This document shows, piece after piece, positions 34,896 through 43,494 of a DNA stretch of 60,952 nt. A program made the position numbers and the translations under genes. This DNA is from Vagococcus fluvialis bH819 (GTDB lineage Bacteria; Bacillota; Bacilli; Lactobacillales; Vagococcaceae). Location of the stretch: the NCBI RefSeq assembly GCF_900163795.1, contig NZ_FWFD01000014.1, positions 1 to 60,952 on the forward strand, read 5' to 3'. The notes beneath the pieces were generated by a model. It saw nothing but the letters and a program-made list of their open reading frames with translations, searched no databases and was not told the DNA's origin. Numbering within the stretch: the stretch's first letter is position 1; each line of letters starts with the position of its first letter.

Positions 34896-35948
34896 ATGAA
34901 AAGAGCCGATTATAACATGCCGTTTCTCTTACAATACGAAAATGTAGCATGGTACGAAGATGGAAAAGTTAGAATTTTAGATAGACGAATTTATCCAACA
35001 TCAATCGAGTTTGTTGAATGTGAAACGCACAAAGAGGTAGCTCAAGCTATTACAGATATGGTGACTCAGAGTGCAGGTCCGTATACAGCTGCTGGCATGG
35101 GAATGGTATTAGCTGCTTATGAAGCTAGAAACTTGTCAACAAGTGAACAAATTGATTTTTTAAAGAAAGCAGCTCATACGATAGGATATGCTCGTCCAAC
35201 AACGGCTAATCGAATGACTCAAATTACGGATAATTGTTATGAAGTAGGAAAATCAGCATTAGAAAATGGCGGTTCAGCAATTGAAGCCATTTTCCAAACA
35301 ACCATTGATTCCTTGAATCGACGCTACACAGTCATGGATAAAGTCGGAAGAACTTTACTGAAAAAAATACCCCAAAATGGTAAAATTTTAACTCAGTGTT
35401 TTGGGGAAACGATCGTAGGAACTTTGTTAAGAGCGGCTAAAGAAGAAGGAAATGACTTAGAAGTGTATTGTGCAGAAACAAGACCTTATTTACAAGGAGC
35501 AAGACTTACTTCAAGTTGTGCAGCAGATTTAGGGTTTAAAACAACTGTAATTACTGATAATATGGTAGCTTATGTAATGGAAACAAAAGGAATCGATGTT
35601 TTCACATCTGCGGCGGATTCTATTGCTCGAGATGGTCATATTGCTAACAAAATTGGAACAAATCAAATAGCGATTGTCGCTCAACATTATGAGGTACCTT
35701 ATTTTGTAACCGGTATTCCAGATACGGACAAATTTGGTAGAGAAGATATCATTATTGAAGAACGTGACCCTAAACAAGTTTTAGAGTATCGTGGAATTCC
35801 TAATACATTACCAAGTGTAGAGGGCATTTATCCGTCCTTTGATATCACAGCACCTTCAAGAATTAGTGGCATTGTAACAAATAAAGGAATATACTCACCT
35901 TATGATTTAGAGGAGTATTTTAAATTAGAACAAACACGTTTTTATTAA
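34896..35948 (+). CDS. Methylthioribose-1-phosphate isomerase-like protein (MtnA/DrdI type)
   Basis: 350 residues. MtnA/eIF2B-like fold, with ETRPYLQGARLTS and the region SAADSIARDGHIANKIGT. The expected catalytic Cys and Asp are present (C168 in TQCFGETIVG and D241). The Cys loop differs from canonical MtnA, which has HCNAG-type sequence, and may fit a substrate other than methylthioribose-1-P. It would convert the aldose-1-P into the ketose-1-P for the aldolase. Ribosome-binding site AGGGGAG; 16 bp after the kinase. Confidence 0.88.
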   Translation: MKRADYNMPFLLQYENVAWYEDGKVRILDRRIYPTSIEFVECETHKEVAQAITDMVTQSAGPYTAAGMGMVLAAYEARNLSTSEQIDFLKKAAHTIGYARPTTANRMTQITDNCYEVGKSALENGGSAIEAIFQTTIDSLNRRYTVMDKVGRTLLKKIPQNGKILTQCFGETIVGTLLRAAKEEGNDLEVYCAETRPYLQGARLTSSCAADLGFKTTVITDNMVAYVMETKGIDVFTSAADSIARDGHIANKIGTNQIAIVAQHYEVPYFVTGIPDTDKFGREDIIIEERDPKQVLEYRGIPNTLPSVEGIYPSFDITAPSRISGIVTNKGIYSPYDLEEYFKLEQTRFY

Positions 35949-36023
35949 AATACAGTATAAAAGAGACAGATAGCAAGTACTGTTTGTTTATAGGGGAAAT
36001 GATAATAAAAAGGATGGTCTTTC

Positions 36024-36683
36024 ATGAAGTATTTAGAAGAAAGAAAACAATTAGTTGAATATGGAAAAAAAATGTTAGAAGACAAACTAACAACAGGAAC
36101 AGGTGGAAACTTAAGTGTTTACGTCAGAGAAGATAATGTGATGTTGATTACACCAAGTGGCATTCCTTACAATGAAACAACAGAAGAAGATATTGTATTG
36201 ATGACTCTTGAAGGCGACGTACTAGAAGGCGTGAGAAAGCCATCTAGCGAATACGATATGCACCGAGTATTTTATCAAAAAACTGAGCATGTTAATGCCA
36301 TTGTTCATACACACTCTGAGTTTGCAACAGTTTTTGCATGTCTTCAAGAAGATATATTGCCGCTCCACTATATCATTGGTTCGATAGGCAACAAGGTGAG
36401 ATGTTGTCGTTATGAAACATTTGGTACAGCTAAATTAGCGGAGGTAGCCTTTGAAGAAATGAAGGATGATAAGGGAATATTGTTAGGAAATCATGGGACT
36501 CTATCTATTGGTGAAAATTTAGCTTCGGCCTTTTCAGTGGCGAAAGATATTGAATTTGTTGCCAAACTTTATTACCGTGCAAAATCAATCGGAACACCAG
36601 TATTACTAAATGATGAACAATTAGAAGAAGTTATTGAGAAATTTGGTACTTACGGGCAACTCCGTATTCATGGTCAAAAGTAA
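36024..36683 (+). CDS. Class II aldolase (fuculose-1-P / 5-deoxyribulose-1-P aldolase-like)
   Basis: 219 residues. Metal ligands H95 and H97 (HTHSEF) and H157 (GNHG), and catalytic Glu76 in PSSEYDMH; substrate-phosphate loop TGTGGNLS and TPSGIPY. The family cleaves ketose-1-phosphates to DHAP and an aldehyde. After the kinase and isomerase it would split 5-deoxyribulose-1-P to DHAP and acetaldehyde, or the methylthio analogue to methylthioacetaldehyde (the DHAP shunt). Last gene of the operon. Confidence 0.9.
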   Translation: MKYLEERKQLVEYGKKMLEDKLTTGTGGNLSVYVREDNVMLITPSGIPYNETTEEDIVLMTLEGDVLEGVRKPSSEYDMHRVFYQKTEHVNAIVHTHSEFATVFACLQEDILPLHYIIGSIGNKVRCCRYETFGTAKLAEVAFEEMKDDKGILLGNHGTLSIGENLASAFSVAKDIEFVAKLYYRAKSIGTPVLLNDEQLEEVIEKFGTYGQLRIHGQK

Positions 36684-36766
36684 TACGTCAAAATTAGACT
36701 TTAGACGGATAGTGTTTTAAATATCTCCATGCTATCATTTTCTCATAAGAAACGGGGGAGACTAAA

Positions 36767-36979
36767 ATGGAGAAGAAACAATATCATTGTGAAAAGTGTG
36801 GAAACGATCGTTATGAATCAGATCAATTTCAAGCAACGGGTGGTAATTTTGCCAAGATTTTTGACGTGCAAAACAAGAAATTTATCACAGTAAGTTGTAC
36901 ACGTTGTGGGTATACAGAGTTGTACAAAGGAAATACATCTGACGGTTGGAATGTCTTAGATTTCTTAATTGGCGGGTAG
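36767..36979 (+). CDS. Zinc-ribbon protein (70 aa)
   Basis: 70 residues with two CxxC knuckles (CEKCGN at the start, CTRCGY near the middle), the sign of a zinc ribbon. Ribosome-binding site GGGGGAG. It is a widespread small Firmicute protein often labelled zinc-ribbon nucleic-acid-binding; function unknown. Terminator directly after. Confidence 0.8.
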   Translation: MEKKQYHCEKCGNDRYESDQFQATGGNFAKIFDVQNKKFITVSCTRCGYTELYKGNTSDGWNVLDFLIGG

Positions 36980-37001
36980 TTGGATTAAAATAGAATAAGT
37001 G

Positions 37002-37047
37002 AAAAGCTTTATAAAAACTGTAAAAATAGTTTTTATAAAGCTTTTTT
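37002..37047 (+). terminator. Intrinsic terminator after the zinc-ribbon gene
   Basis: Stem AAAAGCTTTATAAAAACT/AGTTTTTATAAAGCTTTT followed by Ts. Confidence 0.9.
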
Positions 37048-37267
37048 GCTGCATTTATTTTATATAGTAGAATCAAATTAAAATATAGTAACTAGAGAAT
37101 AGTTGGTATAAAAATAGTTATTAAAAAAATAAAAAAATCTAGAAGACTCAATGAAATATCATCGGATACCGAATTTTGGGATATTTACTATTTCTTAAAT
37201 AACTCTTCATAAAAAAGCAACAAATCAGGTATTAATTCTTCACAGTCACGCAGTATTATATAAGCAT

Positions 37268-37368
37268 ACCAACAAAACAACCCTAACAAACTTTTTCATT
37301 TTATTTACTCCTCCAAAGTAAATAAACAACTCCTTTTTAGTCCTTAGCGAAAGCTAGGGATTTTTTTT
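37268..37368 (+). ncRNA. Candidate small RNA, copy 3 of the three-copy family
   Basis: Plus strand: promoter-like TTCACA (37239-37244) and TATAAG (37259-37264), 5' segment ACCAACAAAACAACCCTAAC, hairpin TTTATTTACT/AGTAAATAAA (37300-37326) with loop CCTCCAA, ACTCCTTTTT linker, and a terminator with stem TCCTTAGC/GCTAGGGA (one G-T and one mismatch) and eight Ts (37361-37368). The terminator stem differs from copies 1 and 2 while the hairpin arms and loop are identical, which is what selection on RNA structure predicts. It lies between the zinc-ribbon gene and the LacI regulator. Confidence 0.6.
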
Positions 37369-37463
37369 GAAAAAAATTTTAACTAATTGTAATAAAAAAA
37401 ACGCTACCCATTCTTATCAAATTTTGATATGATGATTTTGGAAATAGGAGAGGAGAAACAGGC

Positions 37464-38462
37464 GTGAAAATTACCATCAAAGATATTGCCAAAATATCTG
37501 GCGTATCGACAACAACAGTTTCTCAAATATTAAATAATAAAGGTCAACGCTTCAGTGATGAAACGCGTCGTAGAGTTTTGAAAGCGGTTGAGGAATACGA
37601 TTACAATCCAGATTATTTTGCTAAGAATATGATTAATCGTGAATCAAAAACAATTGGAATGATTGTTCCAGATGTAACAGATCTATTTTTCTCCAAAGTT
37701 ATTGAAGGTGTAGAAGCCTATCTAACTAAAAAAGATTATATGATTTTACTCTGTAATTCAAATCACTCACATGAAATGGAAAAAGACTATATTAAACAGT
37801 TGTTAAATCGTTCTGTTGCAGGAATTCTTTTAGCTAGTCCTAACTCTTTAGAATTGGAAACAAGCTTAAAAAGTCCCTATATTTTAATTGACCGTGGACT
37901 TAACACACGAACGGAAGGGAACTTACTTGTTAAAGAATACGATGGAAGTTACGAATCAGTCCAATATTTAATCAACCTAGGTCATCGTAAAATTGGCATG
38001 TTAACGAATGAATCTGGTTATTATGAAATGTCTGAAAGATATGAAGCGTACTGTCAATGTCTAAAAGATAATAATATTTCTTATAATGAAACTTATTTAG
38101 AAGATGGACCAGTCACAATTGAAGGCGGTTATCAAGCTGCTAAAAGAGTGCTAGCAAGAACGGATATTACTGCACTTTGTTGTGGAAATGATCAAATGGC
38201 AATAGGGGCTTATCGGGCAGCGTATGAATCAGGTCTACATATACCTAATGATTTATCAATTATCGGTTTTGATAATTTAGAAATTTCTGAATATCTGAAC
38301 CCGCCTTTAACGACAGTTGCTCAACCCGCCTTTGAAATAGGCTATACAGCAGCCAGTTATCTCTTTCAATCAATCAACCAACCAGAAGCAAAAGTGCCTA
38401 ATAAAACCTTTGGGACTAAATTTATTGTTAGAGGAAGTACATCTCTTGTTGACAAAATATAA
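37464..38462 (+). CDS. LacI-family transcriptional regulator of nucleoside salvage
   Basis: 332 residues, GTG start after GAGAGGAG. LacI HTH at 1-50 (KITIKDIAKISGVSTTTVSQILNNK); periplasmic-binding-like effector domain follows, beginning IGMIVPDVTDLFFSKVIEGVE and ending with the LTTVAQPAFEIGYTAA region. Directly upstream of pdp and of two matching palindromic operators. By position it controls pdp and perhaps the whole salvage region. A pentose or nucleoside effector is likely. Confidence 0.9.
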   Translation: MKITIKDIAKISGVSTTTVSQILNNKGQRFSDETRRRVLKAVEEYDYNPDYFAKNMINRESKTIGMIVPDVTDLFFSKVIEGVEAYLTKKDYMILLCNSNHSHEMEKDYIKQLLNRSVAGILLASPNSLELETSLKSPYILIDRGLNTRTEGNLLVKEYDGSYESVQYLINLGHRKIGMLTNESGYYEMSERYEAYCQCLKDNNISYNETYLEDGPVTIEGGYQAAKRVLARTDITALCCGNDQMAIGAYRAAYESGLHIPNDLSIIGFDNLEISEYLNPPLTTVAQPAFEIGYTAASYLFQSINQPEAKVPNKTFGTKFIVRGSTSLVDKI

Positions 38463-38482
38463 AAAACATGATATTTTTAATT

Positions 38483-38496
38483 TGTAAGCGCTGTTA
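38483..38496. promoter_or_regulatory. Candidate cre site (CcpA) upstream of pdp
   Basis: TGTAAGCGCTGTTA matches the cre consensus TGWAANCGNTNWCA at 13 of 14 positions. It would bring the salvage genes under carbon catabolite control. Confidence 0.5.
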
Positions 38497-38513
38497 ATAC
38501 ATAACTACGAAAG

Positions 38514-38559
38514 GTAAAACGGTTTACTTTTTTGTTTTACTTCTTGTAAATCGTTTTAC
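38514..38559. promoter_or_regulatory. Twin LacI-type operators
   Basis: GTAAAACGGTTTAC (38514-38527) and GTAAATCGTTTTAC (38546-38559) share the pattern GTAAANCGNTTTAC, palindromic around CG as LacI-family sites are. Their centres are 32 bp apart (three helical turns), suited to cooperative binding. Confidence 0.8.
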
Positions 38560-38584
38560 TAAAAAAGAAGTGAGGTTTTTATTC

Positions 38585-39886
38585 ATGAGAATGGTAGATT
38601 TAATCCAGAAAAAAAGAGACGGTGGCGTTCTTTCTGAGGAAGAAATCAAGTTCATCGTTACAGGTTACACATCAGGGGACGTTACAGATTATCAAATGAG
38701 TGCTTTCTTGATGTCGGTTTATTTTAAAGATATGACAGATGAGGAAATCACTTGTTTAACAATGGCGATGAGCCAATCAGGTGATGTGATTGATTTGTCA
38801 GAAATTAATGGCATCAAAGTTGATAAACATTCAACAGGTGGTGTGGGGGACACAACAACTATCGTTTTAGCTCCATTAGTAGCATCAGTTGGTGCCGCAG
38901 TTGCTAAAATGAGTGGACGCGGTCTAGGTCATACAGGTGGTACTATCGATAAATTAGAAGCTATCCCAGGATTTGAAGTGGAAATAGCTAATGATGACTT
39001 TATCCGTTTAGTGAATGAAAGTTATGTAGCAGTGACAGGTCAGTCAGGAGATTTAGCTCCAGCAGATAAAAAAATATACGCATTAAGAGATGTTACAGCA
39101 ACCGTAGATTCAATTCCTTTGATTGCAAGTTCTATTATGAGTAAAAAAATTGCTTCAGGAGCAGATGCAATTGTTCTAGATGTAACAACAGGTGACGGAG
39201 CTTTCATGAAGAGCATTGAAGATGCAGAACGTTTAGCACATACAATGGTACGCATTGGTAGTTTAGCCAATCGTCAAACAATGGCTATTATTTCTGATAT
39301 GTCTCAACCTTTAGGCAATGCAATTGGAAACGCTATCGAAGTGAAAGAAGCGATTGATGCTTTAAATGGCGATGGTCCAGAAGATTTAATGGAAATGGTT
39401 TACGTATTAGGTAGTCAAATGGTTGTCTTAGCTAAAAAAGCTGACACATTAGATGAAGCTCGAAAAATGCTTGAAGCAAGTATTGCAGATGGAAGAGCAA
39501 TCGCTAAATTCAAAGAGATGATTAGAAATCAAGGTGGAGACGACAGCGTGGTTGATCATCCCGAAAAATTACCTCAAGCTAAATATACAATAGAAGTACC
39601 TTCTAAAAAAACAGGTGTCGTTTCTAAGATGGTCGCTGATCAGATTGGTATTGCTGCTATGTTACTTGGAGCAGGTCGACGTACTAAAGAAGAAGAAATT
39701 GATTATGCTGTTGGTTTATTCTTGAACAAAAAAGTGGGAGATTCAGTTAAAGAAGGCGAATCATTAGTAACTATTTATGCTAATCGTGAAGAAGTAGAAG
39801 ATGTTAAAAAAGTTCTTTATGATAATATCGAAATTGGAGATGAAGGTGTAGAGCCAACTTTAATCCATAAAGTAATTACCGAATAA
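38585..39886 (+). CDS. pdp: Pyrimidine-nucleoside phosphorylase
   Basis: 433 residues. Start ATG 38585 ([14 protein letters not shown]) fits the family and has GTGAGG 8 bases before; an in-frame GTG at 38570 lacks a ribosome-binding site. Family motifs: [24 protein letters not shown] for phosphate and sugar binding, and [17 protein letters not shown]. It splits (deoxy)uridine and thymidine into base and (deoxy)ribose-1-P. Regulated by the LacI operators just upstream. Confidence 0.96.
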   Translation: MRMVDLIQKKRDGGVLSEEEIKFIVTGYTSGDVTDYQMSAFLMSVYFKDMTDEEITCLTMAMSQSGDVIDLSEINGIKVDKHSTGGVGDTTTIVLAPLVASVGAAVAKMSGRGLGHTGGTIDKLEAIPGFEVEIANDDFIRLVNESYVAVTGQSGDLAPADKKIYALRDVTATVDSIPLIASSIMSKKIASGADAIVLDVTTGDGAFMKSIEDAERLAHTMVRIGSLANRQTMAIISDMSQPLGNAIGNAIEVKEAIDALNGDGPEDLMEMVYVLGSQMVVLAKKADTLDEARKMLEASIADGRAIAKFKEMIRNQGGDDSVVDHPEKLPQAKYTIEVPSKKTGVVSKMVADQIGIAAMLLGAGRRTKEEEIDYAVGLFLNKKVGDSVKEGESLVTIYANREEVEDVKKVLYDNIEIGDEGVEPTLIHKVITE

Positions 39887-40372
39887 TAAATGTTATACAA
39901 TTTTTATTGTTCACAAATGATGAATGTGAAATGTGAGTTTTTTAATAAGAAACCTAAAAGGAATATTAGCTGAAGTAAATATTTGAAAGTCTTTTTCACT
40001 TAATTAGAATGTGATAAATTGTTTTTTTGTAGGATAATATAAGTTTTTTAATGTTAATAATTAAGAGATAAACCTTAAAAAGTGACAATCTAATTTTTCT
40101 ACATAATTTTGATGTTTATTGTTAGAAAAAATGTTAAAATTGAGTGAGCTTTTAATAAGCGAAAGGAGGCTAATATTCGTTAGGATTTTTATTAATCATC
40201 CTGAATGATAATAAAGTATAGAATAGTTATTTTCTAACTTTATCATTTGTCAGCATTTAAGTTTTGTCTGTAAGTGAGAATAAAATAGAGCCAAAAGGTA
40301 TAGTTAAACTGTTTTACCAACTTTAAGTAAGCAATAACAGTAAAAATTGATGAAAAGAGAGGGAACTCATTT
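39887..40372 (+). other. Structured 485-bp gap upstream of cdd
   Basis: No protein gene. The region holds a GAAAGGAGG stretch (40161-40168 vicinity) with no start codon behind it, a hairpin TTAGGAT/ATCCTGA (near 40180-40205), and a longer stem ATAAAGT.TAGAA/TTCTA.ACTTTAT (near 40211-40246). A promoter-like TTAAGT with TAAAAT 18 bp later lies at about 40258-40287. It looks like a long leader or a small RNA; no known riboswitch class fits. Confidence 0.4.
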
Positions 40373-40774
40373 ATGTTAGCAAAACAAGAGTGGCTTGATA
40401 CAGCGATTGATGCAATGAATAAAGCTTACGTGCCTTATTCTAAATTTCCAGTAGGAGCAGCATTAGTTACTGAAACAGGTGAGGTTTTTCAAGGATGTAA
40501 TATTGAAAACGCATCGTTTGGTTTAACCAACTGTGCTGAAAGAACTGCCTTTTTTAAAGCAGTTTCTGAAGGTAACGTCTCATTTAGTCATTTAGTAGTT
40601 GCAGGAGATACAGAAGAACCAATATCTCCATGTGGTGCCTGTCGCCAGGTGATGGTTGAATTTTGTGGACCAAAGATGCCGGTGACACTAATCAATAAAA
40701 AAGGTGATGTGAAAGAAACAACTGTTTCTGAATTATTGCCCTATTCATTTGAAAGTGATCAAATGAATTCTTAA
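40373..40774 (+). CDS. cdd: Cytidine deaminase
   Basis: 133 residues. Zinc-site motifs NCAERTAFFKA and PCGACRQVMVEF, and the substrate motif PYSKFPVGAALVT. It converts cytidine and deoxycytidine to uridine and deoxyuridine, which Pdp then cleaves. Ribosome-binding site AGAGGGAA. It opens a unit with the nucleoside-binding lipoprotein 47 bp downstream. Confidence 0.96.
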   Translation: MLAKQEWLDTAIDAMNKAYVPYSKFPVGAALVTETGEVFQGCNIENASFGLTNCAERTAFFKAVSEGNVSFSHLVVAGDTEEPISPCGACRQVMVEFCGPKMPVTLINKKGDVKETTVSELLPYSFESDQMNS

Positions 40775-40821
40775 TTAAGGTGTTTAAAAATTTTATATAA
40801 AATTCTGGAGGGAATAACACA

Positions 40822-41883
40822 ATGAAAAAAAGTACATTAGTAAAAACAGGTTTGGCATTAGCGTTAACATTAACACTGACTGCATGTGGTGGAAATGCTA
40901 AGAAAGACGATGCAAAAAAAGATGGCGGTAAAGACTCAGCTAACCATTCAGCAGCATTAGTTACTGATATCGGTGGGGTAGATGATAAATCATTTAACCA
41001 ATCAGCTTGGGAAGGTTTACAAGAATGGGGTAAAGATAACAAAAAAGAAAAAGGTAAAGATGGCTTTAACTACTATCAATCAACATCAGATGCAGATTTC
41101 TTACCTAACTTAAACCAAGCAATCAATGATGGTTTCAAAACAATCTTTGGTATCGGATTCAAATTACAACCAGCTATTGAAGAAATTGCTGGAAGCAAAA
41201 AAGATAACAACTTTGTTATTATTGATTCAGTAGTAGAAGGAAAAGATAATGTAGCATCAGTTGTCTTTAAAGATAACGAAGCAGCATACTTAGCTGGTAT
41301 CGCAGCAGCTAAAACAACAAAATCTAAAAAAGTTGGTTTTGTTGGAGGACAAGAAGGTGAAGTTATCGGACGTTTCGACGCTGGTTTCGTAGCTGGTGTT
41401 AAATCAGTAGATCCAGAAATCAAAGTTGACGTTCAATATGCAGGATCATTTGGTGACGCTGCTAAAGGTAAATCAATTGCAGCAGCAATGTACAAAAGTG
41501 GTGTAGATGTAATCTTCCATGCTTCAGGAGATACTGGTAACGGTGTATTCTCAGAAGCTCGCGATATCATGAAGAGTAAACCAGCAGAACCAGTTTGGGT
41601 AATCGGAGTTGACCGTGACCAAGAAGAAGAAGGAAAATATGATGGCGGAAACGTAACATTAACTTCAACTCTTAAAGGTGTAGGAACAGTTGTTAAAGAT
41701 ATTGCTACTAAAGCAAACGAAGACAAATTCCCTGGTGGCGAAACATTAGTATACGGACTTAAAGATGGCGGTGTTGATTTAACTAAAGGTCAATTAACTG
41801 ACGACGTACAAAAAGCTGTAGATGCTGCTAAAACAGAAATTAAAGATGGTAAAGTAGAAGTTCCAGAAAAACCAACTAAATAA
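40822..41883 (+). CDS. bmpA: BMP-family nucleoside-binding lipoprotein
   Basis: 353 residues. Lipoprotein signal with lipobox LTACGG, a Lys/Asp spacer, then the BMP fold (ALVTDIGGVDDKSFNQSAWEGLQEW, GFVGGQEGEVIGRFDAGFVAGV, VWVIGVDRDQEEEGKY). It captures nucleosides outside the cell for the ABC importer encoded next. Ribosome-binding site CTGGAGGG. Confidence 0.95.
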   Translation: MKKSTLVKTGLALALTLTLTACGGNAKKDDAKKDGGKDSANHSAALVTDIGGVDDKSFNQSAWEGLQEWGKDNKKEKGKDGFNYYQSTSDADFLPNLNQAINDGFKTIFGIGFKLQPAIEEIAGSKKDNNFVIIDSVVEGKDNVASVVFKDNEAAYLAGIAAAKTTKSKKVGFVGGQEGEVIGRFDAGFVAGVKSVDPEIKVDVQYAGSFGDAAKGKSIAAAMYKSGVDVIFHASGDTGNGVFSEARDIMKSKPAEPVWVIGVDRDQEEEGKYDGGNVTLTSTLKGVGTVVKDIATKANEDKFPGGETLVYGLKDGGVDLTKGQLTDDVQKAVDAAKTEIKDGKVEVPEKPTK

Positions 41884-41940
41884 TTACAGTTAGTTACTTA
41901 GTTCAAAGTGTTTATCCGAAATAGTTAGGAAGTGAAGAAA

Positions 41941-43494
41941 GTGAATGAATCACAATACGTGATCGAGATGAAAAATATTACAAAAGCTTTTGGAACGTTT
42001 AAAGCCAACGATAATATTAATCTAAAAGTAGAAAAAGGTGAGATTCACGCGTTATTGGGTGAAAATGGTGCCGGTAAGTCAACATTAATGAATATCTTAT
42101 CTGGATTATTAGAACCTACTTCAGGGTCTATTGATATTAATGGAAAAGAAGAAAAAATAGCTAATCCCACAGTTGCCAATAAACTTGGTATCGGGATGGT
42201 TCATCAACATTTTATGTTGATTGATAATTTCACAGTTGAAGAAAATATTATTTTAGGTAGTGAGCCGACAAAATCTGGTGTAGTAATTGATAAGAAAAAA
42301 GCTTTTGAAGATATCATGGCTGTTTCGGATAAATATGGTTTTAAGATTGATCCTAATGAATTAGTAGGTAACATTTCAGTTGGGATGCAACAACGTGTAG
42401 AAATCTTAAAAACTCTTTATCGTGGAGCAGAAATATTAATCTTTGATGAGCCAACAGCTGTTTTAACACCTCAAGAAATTGATGAGTTAATCGAAATTAT
42501 GCATGGTTTAGTTAAAGAAGGTAAGTCAATTGTTTTAATCACTCATAAGTTAGATGAAATTAAAGCTGTTGCTGACCGTTGTACTGTTATCCGTCGCGGT
42601 AAGAGTATTGATACAGTTACCGTTGCAGATGTTTCTCAACAAGAATTAGCTGATTTGATGGTAGGTCGCTCGGTGTCATTTAAGACACCGAAAGGCCCAT
42701 CAAATCCAACAGAACCTGTTTTAAAAATTAACGACTTAGTTGTTAAAGAAAATAGGGGATTAGATGCAGTTAAAAGTCTAAACCTAGAAGTTCGTGCGGG
42801 GGAAGTTGTCGGAATTGCAGGGATTGATGGCAATGGACAAAGTGAGTTATTACAAGCTATTGCAGGAATGCGAAAAGTTGAATCAGGTACGATCGTTATT
42901 AATGGTCAAGACATGACTAACAAACGTCCTCGTGAAATCACTGAAAATAGTATGGGGCATGTGCCAGAAGATAGACATCGCTTTGGTTTAGTTTTACCAA
43001 TGACGCTATCAGAAAATATCGCTCTACAAACATATTACAAAGCACCACTAAGTAAAAATGGGTTATTAAATTATAAAGAAATTAATTCCCATGCAAGAAA
43101 ATTGATCGAAGAGTTTGATGTAAGAACACCAAATGAATTAGTTCCAGCTTCAGCGTTATCTGGTGGTAATCAGCAAAAAGCAATTATCGCAAGAGAGATT
43201 AACCGTGACCCAGATTTATTAATGGTAGCTCAACCAACTCGTGGTTTAGATGTTGGAGCAATCGAGTATATCCATAAACGTCTAATCGAGCAACGTGATA
43301 ATGGAAAAGGTGTTTTAGTAGTCAGCTTTGAGTTAGATGAAATCTTAAACGTATCTGATCGTATTGCCGTTATGTTTGAAGGTAATATTACAGGGATCGT
43401 TAAAGCTTCTGAAACAAATGAACAAGAATTAGGGCTATTAATGGCCGGTGTACCACTTGAAGAAGTAAGGAAAGGGGCTGTAGCTAGTGAATAA
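41941..43494 (+). CDS. nupO: Nucleoside ABC importer, ATP-binding protein
   Basis: 517 residues. I take GTG 41941 (spaced 11 bases from AGGAAG); a GTG nine bases earlier is too close to the ribosome-binding site. Two ABC domains in one chain: Walker A GENGAGKST in the first and the variant GIDGNGQSE in the second, both typical of sugar/nucleoside importers (RbsA/NupO type); signature region SALSGGNQQKA. It powers import with NupP and NupQ. The stop overlaps the nupP start. Confidence 0.95.
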   Translation: MNESQYVIEMKNITKAFGTFKANDNINLKVEKGEIHALLGENGAGKSTLMNILSGLLEPTSGSIDINGKEEKIANPTVANKLGIGMVHQHFMLIDNFTVEENIILGSEPTKSGVVIDKKKAFEDIMAVSDKYGFKIDPNELVGNISVGMQQRVEILKTLYRGAEILIFDEPTAVLTPQEIDELIEIMHGLVKEGKSIVLITHKLDEIKAVADRCTVIRRGKSIDTVTVADVSQQELADLMVGRSVSFKTPKGPSNPTEPVLKINDLVVKENRGLDAVKSLNLEVRAGEVVGIAGIDGNGQSELLQAIAGMRKVESGTIVINGQDMTNKRPREITENSMGHVPEDRHRFGLVLPMTLSENIALQTYYKAPLSKNGLLNYKEINSHARKLIEEFDVRTPNELVPASALSGGNQQKAIIAREINRDPDLLMVAQPTRGLDVGAIEYIHKRLIEQRDNGKGVLVVSFELDEILNVSDRIAVMFEGNITGIVKASETNEQELGLLMAGVPLEEVRKGAVASE

